Shown one piece after another: positions 25,339 through 33,579 of a stretch of 43,660 bases of DNA (within the stretch, counting starts at the first letter, position 1; each line of letters starts with the position of its first letter). The stretch covers positions 1 to 43,660 of the forward strand of contig JAJZMZ010000024.1 of assembly GCA_021848095.1 (NCBI GenBank), given 5' to 3'. Made by a program: the position numbers and the translations under genes. This stretch comes from Microcaldota archaeon (lineage in GTDB: Archaea; Micrarchaeota; Micrarchaeia; Micrarchaeales; CABMGC01). The notes under the pieces are model-generated. The model did no database searches. It was not told the origin of the DNA and saw only the letters and a program-made list of their open reading frames with translations.

Positions 25339-26646
25339 TTACACTGTATCGTTTATCTCTAACTTTGTAAGTACTCTGTTTGGATTGTCATAATACTCTC
25401 TGCACATTTCATTAATTTGTTTTAATCCTCGTATTCCTCTCTTGTTCATTGCTTCTAATATTATTGCACGTCTTCTTTCTTCTCTTACTATCTCGCTAGG
25501 TGGCAATCCAGATAAGTTAGCCAATGTATCTCTATAAGTAACGCTAGGTAAGATGTCTGAACCTTTTCTTGTTTTGTAGTCGTATTTGTAAAGATCTGAT
25601 AAAAGAACTTGTGTTTCTATTCCAGAGATTTCTGAGATTTGTGTTATCTTTCTTGCAAACTTACCATCTAGATTTATTTGTGAGATTAAGACTAATGCAT
25701 CTATAAGAGGTATTATATCTTTTTCTATGTTCATAGGAGTGTGCTCTAATCTTGTTATTATATCTCTAGCTGTGCTTGCGTGAATAGTACTCATAGTTAT
25801 TTTACCTATATTCATTGCTGTCATCATATCTTTTGCTTCTACTCCACGTACTTCTCCTATTATTATTAAATCGGGCCTCATTCTTAAAGAGTTTTTTACT
25901 AATTCCTCTAAGGACACTTCAGTACTAGTTTCTAATCTTACACAGTTCTCCTGAGTATCTGTATTTAATTCATAAGTATCTTCTATAGTAATAATTCTTT
26001 GTTCTGGTCTGAAAAAACTAAACATTGAGTTAAGAAGAGTTGTTTTGCCAGCTGCAGGCATCCCTCCGATAAGCATATTTGCAGGTCTGATTTTCATTCC
26101 TTCGGAGTATAACCAAAATCTACCAGCCATGTTATAAGTAAGTTCTCCTAGGTTTATCAAATCAAGTATACTTAATGCATTTTCTCTGAAGTTTCTTATA
26201 GTTATATCTGCACCTAAAGGTGATTCTACTATATTAACTCTTGATTTGTTTGGTATGTGTATATCGTATATATTTTTATTTGCAGATACAACAGTTGCAT
26301 ACATTTTGAATTTTTTAACTAAACGTTCAAGAGTTCTTTTATCTGAGATAACTTCTGGTACCTTTATGGCTCCTTTTTCAGAGTCATAGATAAAGATATC
26401 CGTTGTATTGTTTACCATTACATCTTCTATTTTTTGATTGTTTATGTAATTTTGTATAGGATAAAAGTCATTTACATCTTTTATTAATCTTTCTAAATCA
26501 TCGTTAGAAATTTCTGGATCAATTATTTTTGCTGTTTTAGATATTATATTTTTAATATCAAAGTCAGTTTGAAAACCACTCAATTTAGTTGCGAGTGTAT
26601 TCAAAACTTCGTCTTCAAAATTTAGAAACGTTTCTTCGTCCATCAT
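25339..26646 (-). CDS. Type II/IV secretion or pilus-assembly ATPase (archaeal GspE/TadA family)
   Basis: The hexameric ATPase drives assembly of type IV pilus-like filaments or secretion. Over 435 residues it shows Walker A GGMPAAGKTT (194-203), Asp box TIEDTYEL (220-227), Walker B LIIIGEVRG (260-268) and His box TMSTIHAST (284-292). The N-terminal domain contains VNNTTDIFIYD. No membrane-platform gene (TadC/FlaJ type) is beside it. The pilin-like giant protein a few kilobases away is a candidate substrate; that link is inferred. The start MMDE is divergent from sdhA. Confidence 0.92.
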   Translation of the reverse strand: MMDEETFLNFEDEVLNTLATKLSGFQTDFDIKNIISKTAKIIDPEISNDDLERLIKDVNDFYPIQNYINNQKIEDVMVNNTTDIFIYDSEKGAIKVPEVISDKRTLERLVKKFKMYATVVSANKNIYDIHIPNKSRVNIVESPLGADITIRNFRENALSILDLINLGELTYNMAGRFWLYSEGMKIRPANMLIGGMPAAGKTTLLNSMFSFFRPEQRIITIEDTYELNTDTQENCVRLETSTEVSLEELVKNSLRMRPDLIIIGEVRGVEAKDMMTAMNIGKITMSTIHASTARDIITRLEHTPMNIEKDIIPLIDALVLISQINLDGKFARKITQISEISGIETQVLLSDLYKYDYKTRKGSDILPSVTYRDTLANLSGLPPSEIVREERRRAIILEAMNKRGIRGLKQINEMCREYYDNPNRVLTKLEINDTV

Positions 26647-26689
26647 GGTATCAACATTATGTTTATGTATATCAATAATACAGTTATGT

Positions 26690-26700
26690 TTTTAATATTT
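26690..26700 (+). promoter_or_regulatory. TATA box for the succinate dehydrogenase operon
   Basis: TTTTAATATTT (AT-rich box) is centred about 30 bp before ATG 26726. It predicts a transcript starting at or just ahead of that ATG and argues against the longer TTG-initiated frame from 26702. Confidence 0.45.
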
Positions 26701-26725
26701 ATTGCTTATTGATAGAATAGATGTA

Positions 26726-28459
26726 ATGCGATTCTTAAAATATGATGTTATAATTTTAGGTAGTGGAATAGGTGGATTTACAACTGCAATACATGCTTCT
26801 AACTTTGATAAAAAAGCAAAGATAGCCGTAATATCTAAATTACATGCGATGAGAAGCCACTCTGTTTCTGCTGAAGGTGGAATATCAGGTGTTTTATATC
26901 CACAAATAAATAAAGATTCTGAGAAGTTACATGCTTACGATACAATAAAAGGCTCTGATTATTTATCAGATCAAGATGCTGTTGAGTTATTAGTTAAAAA
27001 TGCTCCAAAGGAAATTGTATTCTTTGAACACTTAGGAGTACCATGGAATAGAAATGAAAAAGGAATTATACAAGAAAGGCCTTTTGGAGGTATGAGTGTT
27101 CCTAGAACTGCTTTTGCAGCAGATAAGACAGGATTTTTCATGATGCGCTCACTTTATGATCAAGTACAATCACTACCCAATGTAGATATTTTTCATGAGC
27201 ACTTCGCAACTAGAATATTTAGAACTAAAGACGCAGTAGGAGTTTTTACAATAGACTTAGCTACAGGAAAACACAGCGTTGTTTATGGAAGCTCTTTAGT
27301 TATAGGAACAGGAGGTTTTTCTAGAATTTATAAAATAACTACTACAGCACACTCAACAACTGGTGATGGAATAGCCTTAGCATATAATGCTGGCGCATCG
27401 CTTAAAGATGTAGAGTTTGTACAGTTTCACCCTACTGCACTAGTACCTAATGGTATTTTAATAACAGAAGCGGCTAGGGGCGAAGGTGGCTATTTACTAA
27501 ATAAAGATAATGAACGTTTTATGAAGAGATATGCAAGTAGTAAGATGGAGCTAGCTCCTAGGGATATTATCTCACGAGCAATAATAACAGAGATAAATGA
27601 AGGTAGAGGTATGAAGGATAAAGATTCTGGATTAGAGTATGTTTATCTTGACTTGAGACATTTAGGAAAAGAAGTGATAAACAAAAGGCTACCGATGATT
27701 AAAGAAATATGCATTAAAACCATAGGACTAAATCCTGAAGAAGAACCTATACCAGTAAGACCAGCTGCTCACTTCACAATGGGAGGTTTAAATACAGACA
27801 TAAATGGAAGAGTTTTAGATATTGAGCTGAATCACGTAAGTAATTTGTGGGGCGTTGGAGAGTGTGGTTGCGTAAGTGTACATGGAGCAAACAGATTAGG
27901 AAGCAACTCATTAAGCCAATGCTCAGTTTGGGGCAGAATAGTTGGTAAAGAAGTTTCAAACAATACACATGAGATAAAAAATGAGGATGTTAAAGAACTC
28001 GAGGTTTTAGCTGAAGCTGAAGACTCTCGATTGAAAGAGATGTTAAGTAAAAAGGGCATGTACACTGTATATGAACTTCAAGATGAAATGAAGGATGTAA
28101 TGGAAAAGTACTTCTATGTTTACAGAAACGAGAAGGAAATGAAAAAAGGTGTAGCACTTCTTGAAAAAATTCTTAAAAAATCTGCAAACTTAAGAATAGA
28201 AGATAAAACACATATATTCAATACTAACTTAAGAGATACTTTAGAGTTTCTAAATCAAATAGAACTTGCTTACGCAGTAGGAGTTGCTGCATACAATAGA
28301 AAAGAAAGTAGAGGTGCACATAGTAGAACTGATCATCCAAAGCGTGACGATAAAGCTTGGTTAAAACATACAATTTTAGCAAAAGAAGGTAGCGGAATAA
28401 AGATAAGTTATAGCGATGTTAAGATAACAAAGTGGGAACCTGAAGAAAGAAAATATTAG
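26726..28459 (+). CDS. sdhA: Succinate dehydrogenase flavoprotein subunit
   Basis: The catalytic subunit oxidises succinate to fumarate, or the reverse. From ATG 26726 it has 577 residues. The FAD fold is LGSGIGGFTTAIHA (11-24), the FAD-linked His is H45 in SHSVSAEGG, and the substrate region is FHPTALVPNG...TEAARGEGG. The capping-domain Arg lies in RPAAHFTMGG, and the C-terminus has SRGAHSRTDHP. A longer TTG-initiated frame from 26702 is rejected because of the TATA position. It leads a four-gene operon, with the membrane subunit 7 bp downstream. Confidence 0.95.
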   Translation: MRFLKYDVIILGSGIGGFTTAIHASNFDKKAKIAVISKLHAMRSHSVSAEGGISGVLYPQINKDSEKLHAYDTIKGSDYLSDQDAVELLVKNAPKEIVFFEHLGVPWNRNEKGIIQERPFGGMSVPRTAFAADKTGFFMMRSLYDQVQSLPNVDIFHEHFATRIFRTKDAVGVFTIDLATGKHSVVYGSSLVIGTGGFSRIYKITTTAHSTTGDGIALAYNAGASLKDVEFVQFHPTALVPNGILITEAARGEGGYLLNKDNERFMKRYASSKMELAPRDIISRAIITEINEGRGMKDKDSGLEYVYLDLRHLGKEVINKRLPMIKEICIKTIGLNPEEEPIPVRPAAHFTMGGLNTDINGRVLDIELNHVSNLWGVGECGCVSVHGANRLGSNSLSQCSVWGRIVGKEVSNNTHEIKNEDVKELEVLAEAEDSRLKEMLSKKGMYTVYELQDEMKDVMEKYFYVYRNEKEMKKGVALLEKILKKSANLRIEDKTHIFNTNLRDTLEFLNQIELAYAVGVAAYNRKESRGAHSRTDHPKRDDKAWLKHTILAKEGSGIKISYSDVKITKWEPEERKY

Positions 28460-28466
28460 TGTTTTA

Positions 28467-28874
28467 ATGACAGGAGTTGAGTTTAGAGGAAAACAGTCGA
28501 GTATTTTTAGACTTAGATTTTTTGATAAATTTGCATTAATACATATGATATTTTATCGAATAATAGTAGTGCTAGGGATAATTACCGGAGTAAGTATCTT
28601 TGCATATGCACTTTTTGGAGTTAAAGAGTTACTTTTAATTTCAGAGTACTTGATAATGTGTATTTGGATATTATTTACTCCACAGTTATATGAAATTGTA
28701 CAGGTTTTAAATCTTAAGATAACCAATGCACATATTTCAAAGTATATGAATAACTCATTTTTAATTAGCAATAATTTAAAGAAAAAATACCTTTTCTTAA
28801 GAACAATAAATGTCCTTTCAGTAATTATATGGATTATTCTTTTAATAATTTATTTTAAAATGTTGATTTTATGA
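28467..28874 (+). CDS. sdhC: Probable succinate dehydrogenase membrane anchor (SdhC-like)
   Basis: The 135-residue protein has three hydrophobic helices, about 28-50, 55-76 and 110-133. It lies between sdhA and the iron-sulfur subunit. Sequence motifs are too weak to identify it alone; the assignment rests on position and topology. His26 at the start of the first helix is the only His near a membrane segment and is a possible haem ligand. Its stop overlaps the next start by 4 bp, so the two are translationally coupled. Together with two helices fused to the next subunit it would give five anchor helices. Confidence 0.72.
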   Translation: MTGVEFRGKQSSIFRLRFFDKFALIHMIFYRIIVVLGIITGVSIFAYALFGVKELLLISEYLIMCIWILFTPQLYEIVQVLNLKITNAHISKYMNNSFLISNNLKKKYLFLRTINVLSVIIWIILLIIYFKMLIL

Positions 28875-29824
28875 GAACATCAAAGTACTTTGCATTTTTT
28901 TATCTGTCTATGGGATTTCTTCCTTTGCTTTTTTTCTTACTTTTAGTTTCTACAGTTTACAATTACATATACTACAAAGAGTTACTTGTTTTAACAGGAG
29001 TTGATTTAATTGTATTTTCAGTTTTAGGCCTTTTAGAGATATATAAAAGAACTGAAAAAATAAAAACGAACACATTAGTTAAAAATTATATCAATACTGT
29101 AAAAAGTAATGATTACTCAATAATAGTTGGCGGATTTGACACTAAATCGAAGGAGATAAAGCAAAAACAATACAAAGTAAATGTCAATAAATACACATCT
29201 GTTTTAGATGTCCTCTTGCAAGTTAAGAAAAAACAACAAAACTCCCTCGCTGTAAGATACAGTTGTAGAATGGGAATATGTGGTTCATGTGGAATGGTAA
29301 TAAATGGAAAACCCGCTTTAGCTTGTGAAACTAACTTTATGAAAGTATCGAAAGATAAAGTAGTTACAGCTGAACCAATGCAAGCACACCCAATAGTTAA
29401 AGATTTGGTTACAGAGTTTAAAGATTTCTTTGATAAACACAGTAGTGTTGAACCACATTTAATAAGAGAAAATGTAAAGGAACAGATGACTGGAAAAACA
29501 CCTTATGATCAAAAACCAAGTGAGACAAATAAGTTCCTCCCATATTCATACTGTATAATGTGTGGTTTGTGTAATGATGCATGTCCTGTTGCTAACTCGA
29601 ATCCAGAGTTCTTAGGGCCGCAGGCATTGTCTCAAGCTTACAGATATCAAATGGACTCGAGAGATCAAAGTGAGGGCAGATTAACAGCTATAGATAAATT
29701 AACTGGATTATGGGGCTGTGAGTTTGCAGGCGCATGTTCTAAAGCATGTCCAAAAGGAGTAGATCCTGCATCTGCAATACAGTTGCTAAAGTTATCAACT
29801 GTCGAAGATGATTTGAAAAAATAA
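28871..29824 (+). CDS. sdhB: Succinate dehydrogenase iron-sulfur subunit fused to an N-terminal two-helix membrane anchor
   Basis: Residues 7-31 and 38-57 are hydrophobic helices. From about residue 80 the protein is a normal SdhB. The 2Fe-2S site is YSCRMGICGSCG plus C152 (C132, C137, C140, C152), the 4Fe-4S site is C228-x2-C231-x2-C234-x3-C238, and the 3Fe-4S site is C283-x5-C289-x3-C293-P. All expected cysteines are present. The usual SdhB is about 230-260 residues and has no membrane segment; this one is 317. TTGAT lies three bases before the ATG. No separate sdhD follows, so the two helices probably replace it. Confidence 0.92.
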   Translation: MRTSKYFAFFYLSMGFLPLLFFLLLVSTVYNYIYYKELLVLTGVDLIVFSVLGLLEIYKRTEKIKTNTLVKNYINTVKSNDYSIIVGGFDTKSKEIKQKQYKVNVNKYTSVLDVLLQVKKKQQNSLAVRYSCRMGICGSCGMVINGKPALACETNFMKVSKDKVVTAEPMQAHPIVKDLVTEFKDFFDKHSSVEPHLIRENVKEQMTGKTPYDQKPSETNKFLPYSYCIMCGLCNDACPVANSNPEFLGPQALSQAYRYQMDSRDQSEGRLTAIDKLTGLWGCEFAGACSKACPKGVDPASAIQLLKLSTVEDDLKK

Positions 29825-29841
29825 AAATAATGGTGTAAAAA

Positions 29842-31221
29842 ATGAAGCATAGATTAGAAAAGGATGCGATGGGAAGTATGGAGGTACCGTTTGATGCATA
29901 TTATGGTTCAGAGACATTTAGGACTATACAACACTTTAAAATATCAGGTCAAAAGGTAGATCTTGCATTAGTACACACATATGCAAAAGTTAAAAAAGCA
30001 ACTGCAACGGCAAATATGCGTGCAGGTAAATTAGATAAAGAAAAAGCAAATGCAATAATAAAAGCATGTGATGAAGTAATGTCAGGAAAGTTTGATGACC
30101 AATTTATTTTAGATCCTTTTCAAGCTGGAGCTGGAACAAGTTTAAACATGAATGTCAATGAAGTTGTAGCAAATATAGCAATAGAAAAATTAAATGGTAA
30201 AAGGGGTAATTACAAAATAGTTCATCCTAATGATCACGTAAATATGTCACAATCAACAAATGACACATATCCAACCACAGTAAATATAACATGTTACTCA
30301 CTTTTACATGAGTTATTATTACCAGTTTTGAAAAGTTTAGAAAAATCCTTTGACAAAAAAAGTATTGAGTTTTCAAAAATAATTAAGATTGGAAGAACAC
30401 ATTTACAAGATGCAGTGCCTATGAAGTTAGGAGAGGAGTTTGAAGCTTATTCAGGAGCTATTAAAAAATCAATAGAAAGTATTGAAAAATCTTCTTACTT
30501 TTTATTAGAAGTTCCCATAGGAGGAACAGCTGTTGGAACTGGATTAAATACAGGAAAGGAGTATCAAAAATTTGTTCTTGAAGAACTTAAAAAAGTAACT
30601 GGATTAAAATTAAGAAGAGCTAACTCCGTATTTACAGATATGTCTTTTAGACAAGATCAATTAGAACTTGCCAACTCACTTTTAACAACATCTGTTTTAT
30701 TAACAAAAATAGCCAATGACTTAAGATTACTTAGTTCTGGTCCTAGAACAGGAATTTCAGAGATAATACTACCTTCTGTACTCCCAGGTTCATCTATTAT
30801 GCCAGGAAAGATAAATCCAAGCATAGTTGAGATGTTGAATATGGTATGTTATAGGGTTATGGGTTCTGCAAGTACAGTTGCTGGAGCAGTTTCTGGAGCG
30901 CAGTTGGAGTTAAATGTATTCACTCCTGTAATTTCATATGAGTTAATAAACTCAATAAGAATACTTTCAAATGCAGTAAAGGCTTTTGATGTACAGTGTG
31001 TAAGAGGAATAAAAGCTAATACAAAAAATATTAATAAATATATAGAGATGGATCTTGAGGTAGTAACAGCATTAAATCAATACATAGGATACTCAAAGGC
31101 AGCACAGATAGCAAATATAGCATTAAAGGAAAATAAAAGCATACTACAGGTTTGTATTGAAAGAAAGATATTAGATAAAGAAACCTTAGAAAAAGTACTT
31201 AACCCTAAAAATGAGGTATGA
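29842..31221 (+). CDS. Aspartase/fumarase superfamily enzyme (aspartate ammonia-lyase or class II fumarase)
   Basis: The 459-residue enzyme adds or removes a group across the fumarate double bond. The flexible catalytic loop is GSSIMPGKINPS, with QAGAGTSLNMNVNEV, HPNDHVNMSQSTND and RTHLQDAVP as other signatures. DQFILDPFQAGAGTS and the start MKHRLEKDAMGSMEVP look closer to aspartases such as Bacillus AspB than to FumC, which has a QTGSGTQTNMN-type sequence there. The SDH operon suggests fumarate chemistry either way: fumarase would continue the TCA cycle, and aspartase would feed aspartate in as fumarate. I lean to aspartase, without certainty. Confidence 0.85.
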   Translation: MKHRLEKDAMGSMEVPFDAYYGSETFRTIQHFKISGQKVDLALVHTYAKVKKATATANMRAGKLDKEKANAIIKACDEVMSGKFDDQFILDPFQAGAGTSLNMNVNEVVANIAIEKLNGKRGNYKIVHPNDHVNMSQSTNDTYPTTVNITCYSLLHELLLPVLKSLEKSFDKKSIEFSKIIKIGRTHLQDAVPMKLGEEFEAYSGAIKKSIESIEKSSYFLLEVPIGGTAVGTGLNTGKEYQKFVLEELKKVTGLKLRRANSVFTDMSFRQDQLELANSLLTTSVLLTKIANDLRLLSSGPRTGISEIILPSVLPGSSIMPGKINPSIVEMLNMVCYRVMGSASTVAGAVSGAQLELNVFTPVISYELINSIRILSNAVKAFDVQCVRGIKANTKNINKYIEMDLEVVTALNQYIGYSKAAQIANIALKENKSILQVCIERKILDKETLEKVLNPKNEV

Positions 31222-31223
31222 AT

Positions 31224-31865
31224 TTACAATCTTATCGAGTAAGTATGTCGGTATACTTTTTTACCATGTTTAACTCCATATAGAGTATAAGAGTTTACGG
31301 TTTCTAGATTATGTGAAGATATATATGCAGATGCGAGTTTTTTATTGCTAAGATACACATCATATCCATTGTCAGCTTCCTTTACTTTTGCTATGAATTC
31401 ACCTCTTCTTTCAAAGTATTTATTTACTCGATCTATGAAACGTTCCATTCTTTCTTTGTTTCCGCGAAGTTGCATTACAGCTTCATAGTAAGAACCTGCT
31501 CTTCTACTACAACTCTCACATAACATTTTTTTAAATCTTAACTCTATTTTTTTCTCTACTGGTATTACTTCGCCATTTTTGTCTTTTCCAAATGATACAT
31601 CAGCTGTAGAGTCATCAACATTATAATCAATAAGTATTATTTTATAATTTTTAAATGCTGATTGTATTACTTCTTGCATATTCTGTCCAGTATCCTTTAC
31701 AAACTTTCCTTGAAGACGTATCTTTCCGCAGTTTTTACATAAAATAACTTCAGTAGATTCAGGAAGTGCTTCAGAGATATCTTTTTCTACACAATTTTTA
31801 CAAAACTGACCGTAGAACTGTACAGTATCGCTTGTTTTACCGCATTTTGGACAACGTTTACTCAT
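31224..31865 (-). CDS. nmd3: NMD3-family ribosome-associated protein
   Basis: The archaeal homologue of the 60S ribosome export adaptor. Zinc-binding pairs are CPKC (5-8), FCKNC (22-25), LCKNC (43-46) and CESC (near 115-118). The latter is followed by the family signature SRRAGSYYEAVMQLRG. The 213-residue protein has only the core; eukaryotic export signals are absent. In archaea it is thought to act in large-subunit maturation. It is convergent with the SDH operon, with 2 bp between the stops. Confidence 0.9.
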   Translation of the reverse strand: MSKRCPKCGKTSDTVQFYGQFCKNCVEKDISEALPESTEVILCKNCGKIRLQGKFVKDTGQNMQEVIQSAFKNYKIILIDYNVDDSTADVSFGKDKNGEVIPVEKKIELRFKKMLCESCSRRAGSYYEAVMQLRGNKERMERFIDRVNKYFERRGEFIAKVKEADNGYDVYLSNKKLASAYISSHNLETVNSYTLYGVKHGKKVYRHTYSIRL

Positions 31866-31920
31866 TTCTAAACCAATTAACTAACATATTCTGTATATTT
31901 AGATATATCTATCTTACTAC

Positions 31921-31945
31921 AAAATTAAAAATAGTAAGAACTTAC
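31921..31945 (-). terminator. Hairpin plus T-tract terminator after secD
   Basis: At the secD stop codon the sequence AGTAAG-AA-CTTACT (31932-31945) can fold into a short stem. On the minus strand it is followed by ATTTTTAATTTTG. This looks like an intrinsic terminator separating secFD from nmd3. Confidence 0.4.
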
Positions 31946-33579
31946 TCTTTTTTACTGTCTTCTGATTTTGAGTAGTGTCTTGAGATTATTGCGCCATACG
32001 CAGGTCTTGTTACTAATGCACCTAACAAAGCACCTAGTATTGTTGATTCTGCAAAACCTATGACAGTAACTAGTGATGAAGAGAACAACAATGGCATCAT
32101 AGCTATTACAAGAAGTATCGCATCAGCCCAGACAACGTAGAAAGCATGATGTAACTTTGATTTTATGCTTGCACCACTACCGCTTCCAGTTATTGTTTCA
32201 TCAGTTATTATAATCTGTGCGTCTACTCCTGTACCTACTACTGCAATCATACCGGCTACAGCTGATAAATCAATTGTACCAACTAAACCTATTACAGAAG
32301 TAATTATGAATAACTCAGCTACTGTAGTAAATATAATTGGTAGTATAAGAAACATCTTTTTATAACGTATTACAATAGTTATAGTTACTGCTAAAACAGC
32401 TAGAAGAATAGCTATTACGCTTATTATCTCGAACTGCGAACCTAGAGTAGGAGGTGTAGTGAATGGTGTTCCTACAATTACCTTAACTGGAAGTGCACCT
32501 CCAGTAAGTACGCTTGCTATTGTAGTAGACTCATTAACAGCTGTATTGAGTTTGTCTTGAACAGTTGTGCCAGTTGTTACAGCTCCATTAATTTGATATG
32601 CTTCATTTATTTGACCAGATGTAATACCTGGAGAAAGTACAGGAGCTGATAATAAACCTACTGCAGGCCATGTTTGAACAACGAGTGATGAAGTTGTTGA
32701 AGAGTTTGAGGCTTCATTTATAAATTGTGGAAGTAGTTGTTGTTGTGTTTTATAAACAACTGTGTAATTCATATTTGTAAGATTTTGAATTATTGAAGAA
32801 GGAGTGTTGTTAGCTAATATAACTTGATTGAAACGGTTTTTACTTTCATTGAAAAATGGATATAATGTTTTCCAGTTATTTCCATTTGAGCTTAATAACT
32901 GTACTGGAATTGTTTGCGAGCCGTACTGTAATGCAGTATTAATTGCTTTTATCTCTGCGGATTGTGTTGGAGCTAATCCAACTGAAACATTAGATGCAGC
33001 TAAGCTCAATAAAGATGAGTTTAATAATAAAATTGTGTTTGTAGGCCTGTCAAGATACATGTATATTGGTTTGTTTGCTTGGCCAAATGCTACCTTTGAA
33101 AACTTTTCAGCGCCCGTTTGTGTAACATAGAAGTTTACTTGCCAGGTTGCATTATTTCCACTGACACTTTGTGATGGCTGAATTCCTCCAGTACTACCGC
33201 CTAAGATATCAGAACCATTTATTGCGTCTTTGCCATTAACTATTCCTTCAAATATTCCTTGCTTTTGTATTACTGCAATTGTACTGTTTATGTCAGTTTC
33301 AGCAACTGACGGTATTATTATGTAAACCTCTGAGTTCCCTACACCCTCAATAGTAACTTGCTTCAAACCGAAAGTTGAAATTCTTTGTTGTAAGTTACTA
33401 ATTACAGAACTCATTACAGTAGGATTTACTTGTGTTTGAAGTGTTATAGGTATCTCTGTTCCACCAATAAACTCAGTTCCTAAATGTATTCCTGAAAATG
33501 CATCTGCAGTTCCTAAAAGTAATAAAAATATAATTAATGCAATTATTCTTTTGTCTTTTAAATAATTTATAACTGACAT
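31942..33579 (-). CDS. secD: Protein-export membrane protein SecD
   Basis: SecD works with SecF beside the SecYE-beta channel and uses ion gradients to pull exported proteins. The 545-residue protein has one N-terminal helix (about 12-30) and a large outer domain containing the P1 signature GTEFIGGTEI. Five C-terminal helices (from about 385) carry GMIAVVGTGVDAQIIITDE, the conserved RND-type membrane motif. GGAGAGA stands just before the ATG and overlaps the end of secF. SecA is absent in archaea, so SecDF acts on translocation by other means. Confidence 0.93.
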   Translation of the reverse strand: MSVINYLKDKRIIALIIFLLLLGTADAFSGIHLGTEFIGGTEIPITLQTQVNPTVMSSVISNLQQRISTFGLKQVTIEGVGNSEVYIIIPSVAETDINSTIAVIQKQGIFEGIVNGKDAINGSDILGGSTGGIQPSQSVSGNNATWQVNFYVTQTGAEKFSKVAFGQANKPIYMYLDRPTNTILLLNSSLLSLAASNVSVGLAPTQSAEIKAINTALQYGSQTIPVQLLSSNGNNWKTLYPFFNESKNRFNQVILANNTPSSIIQNLTNMNYTVVYKTQQQLLPQFINEASNSSTTSSLVVQTWPAVGLLSAPVLSPGITSGQINEAYQINGAVTTGTTVQDKLNTAVNESTTIASVLTGGALPVKVIVGTPFTTPPTLGSQFEIISVIAILLAVLAVTITIVIRYKKMFLILPIIFTTVAELFIITSVIGLVGTIDLSAVAGMIAVVGTGVDAQIIITDETITGSGSGASIKSKLHHAFYVVWADAILLVIAMMPLLFSSSLVTVIGFAESTILGALLGALVTRPAYGAIISRHYSKSEDSKKE

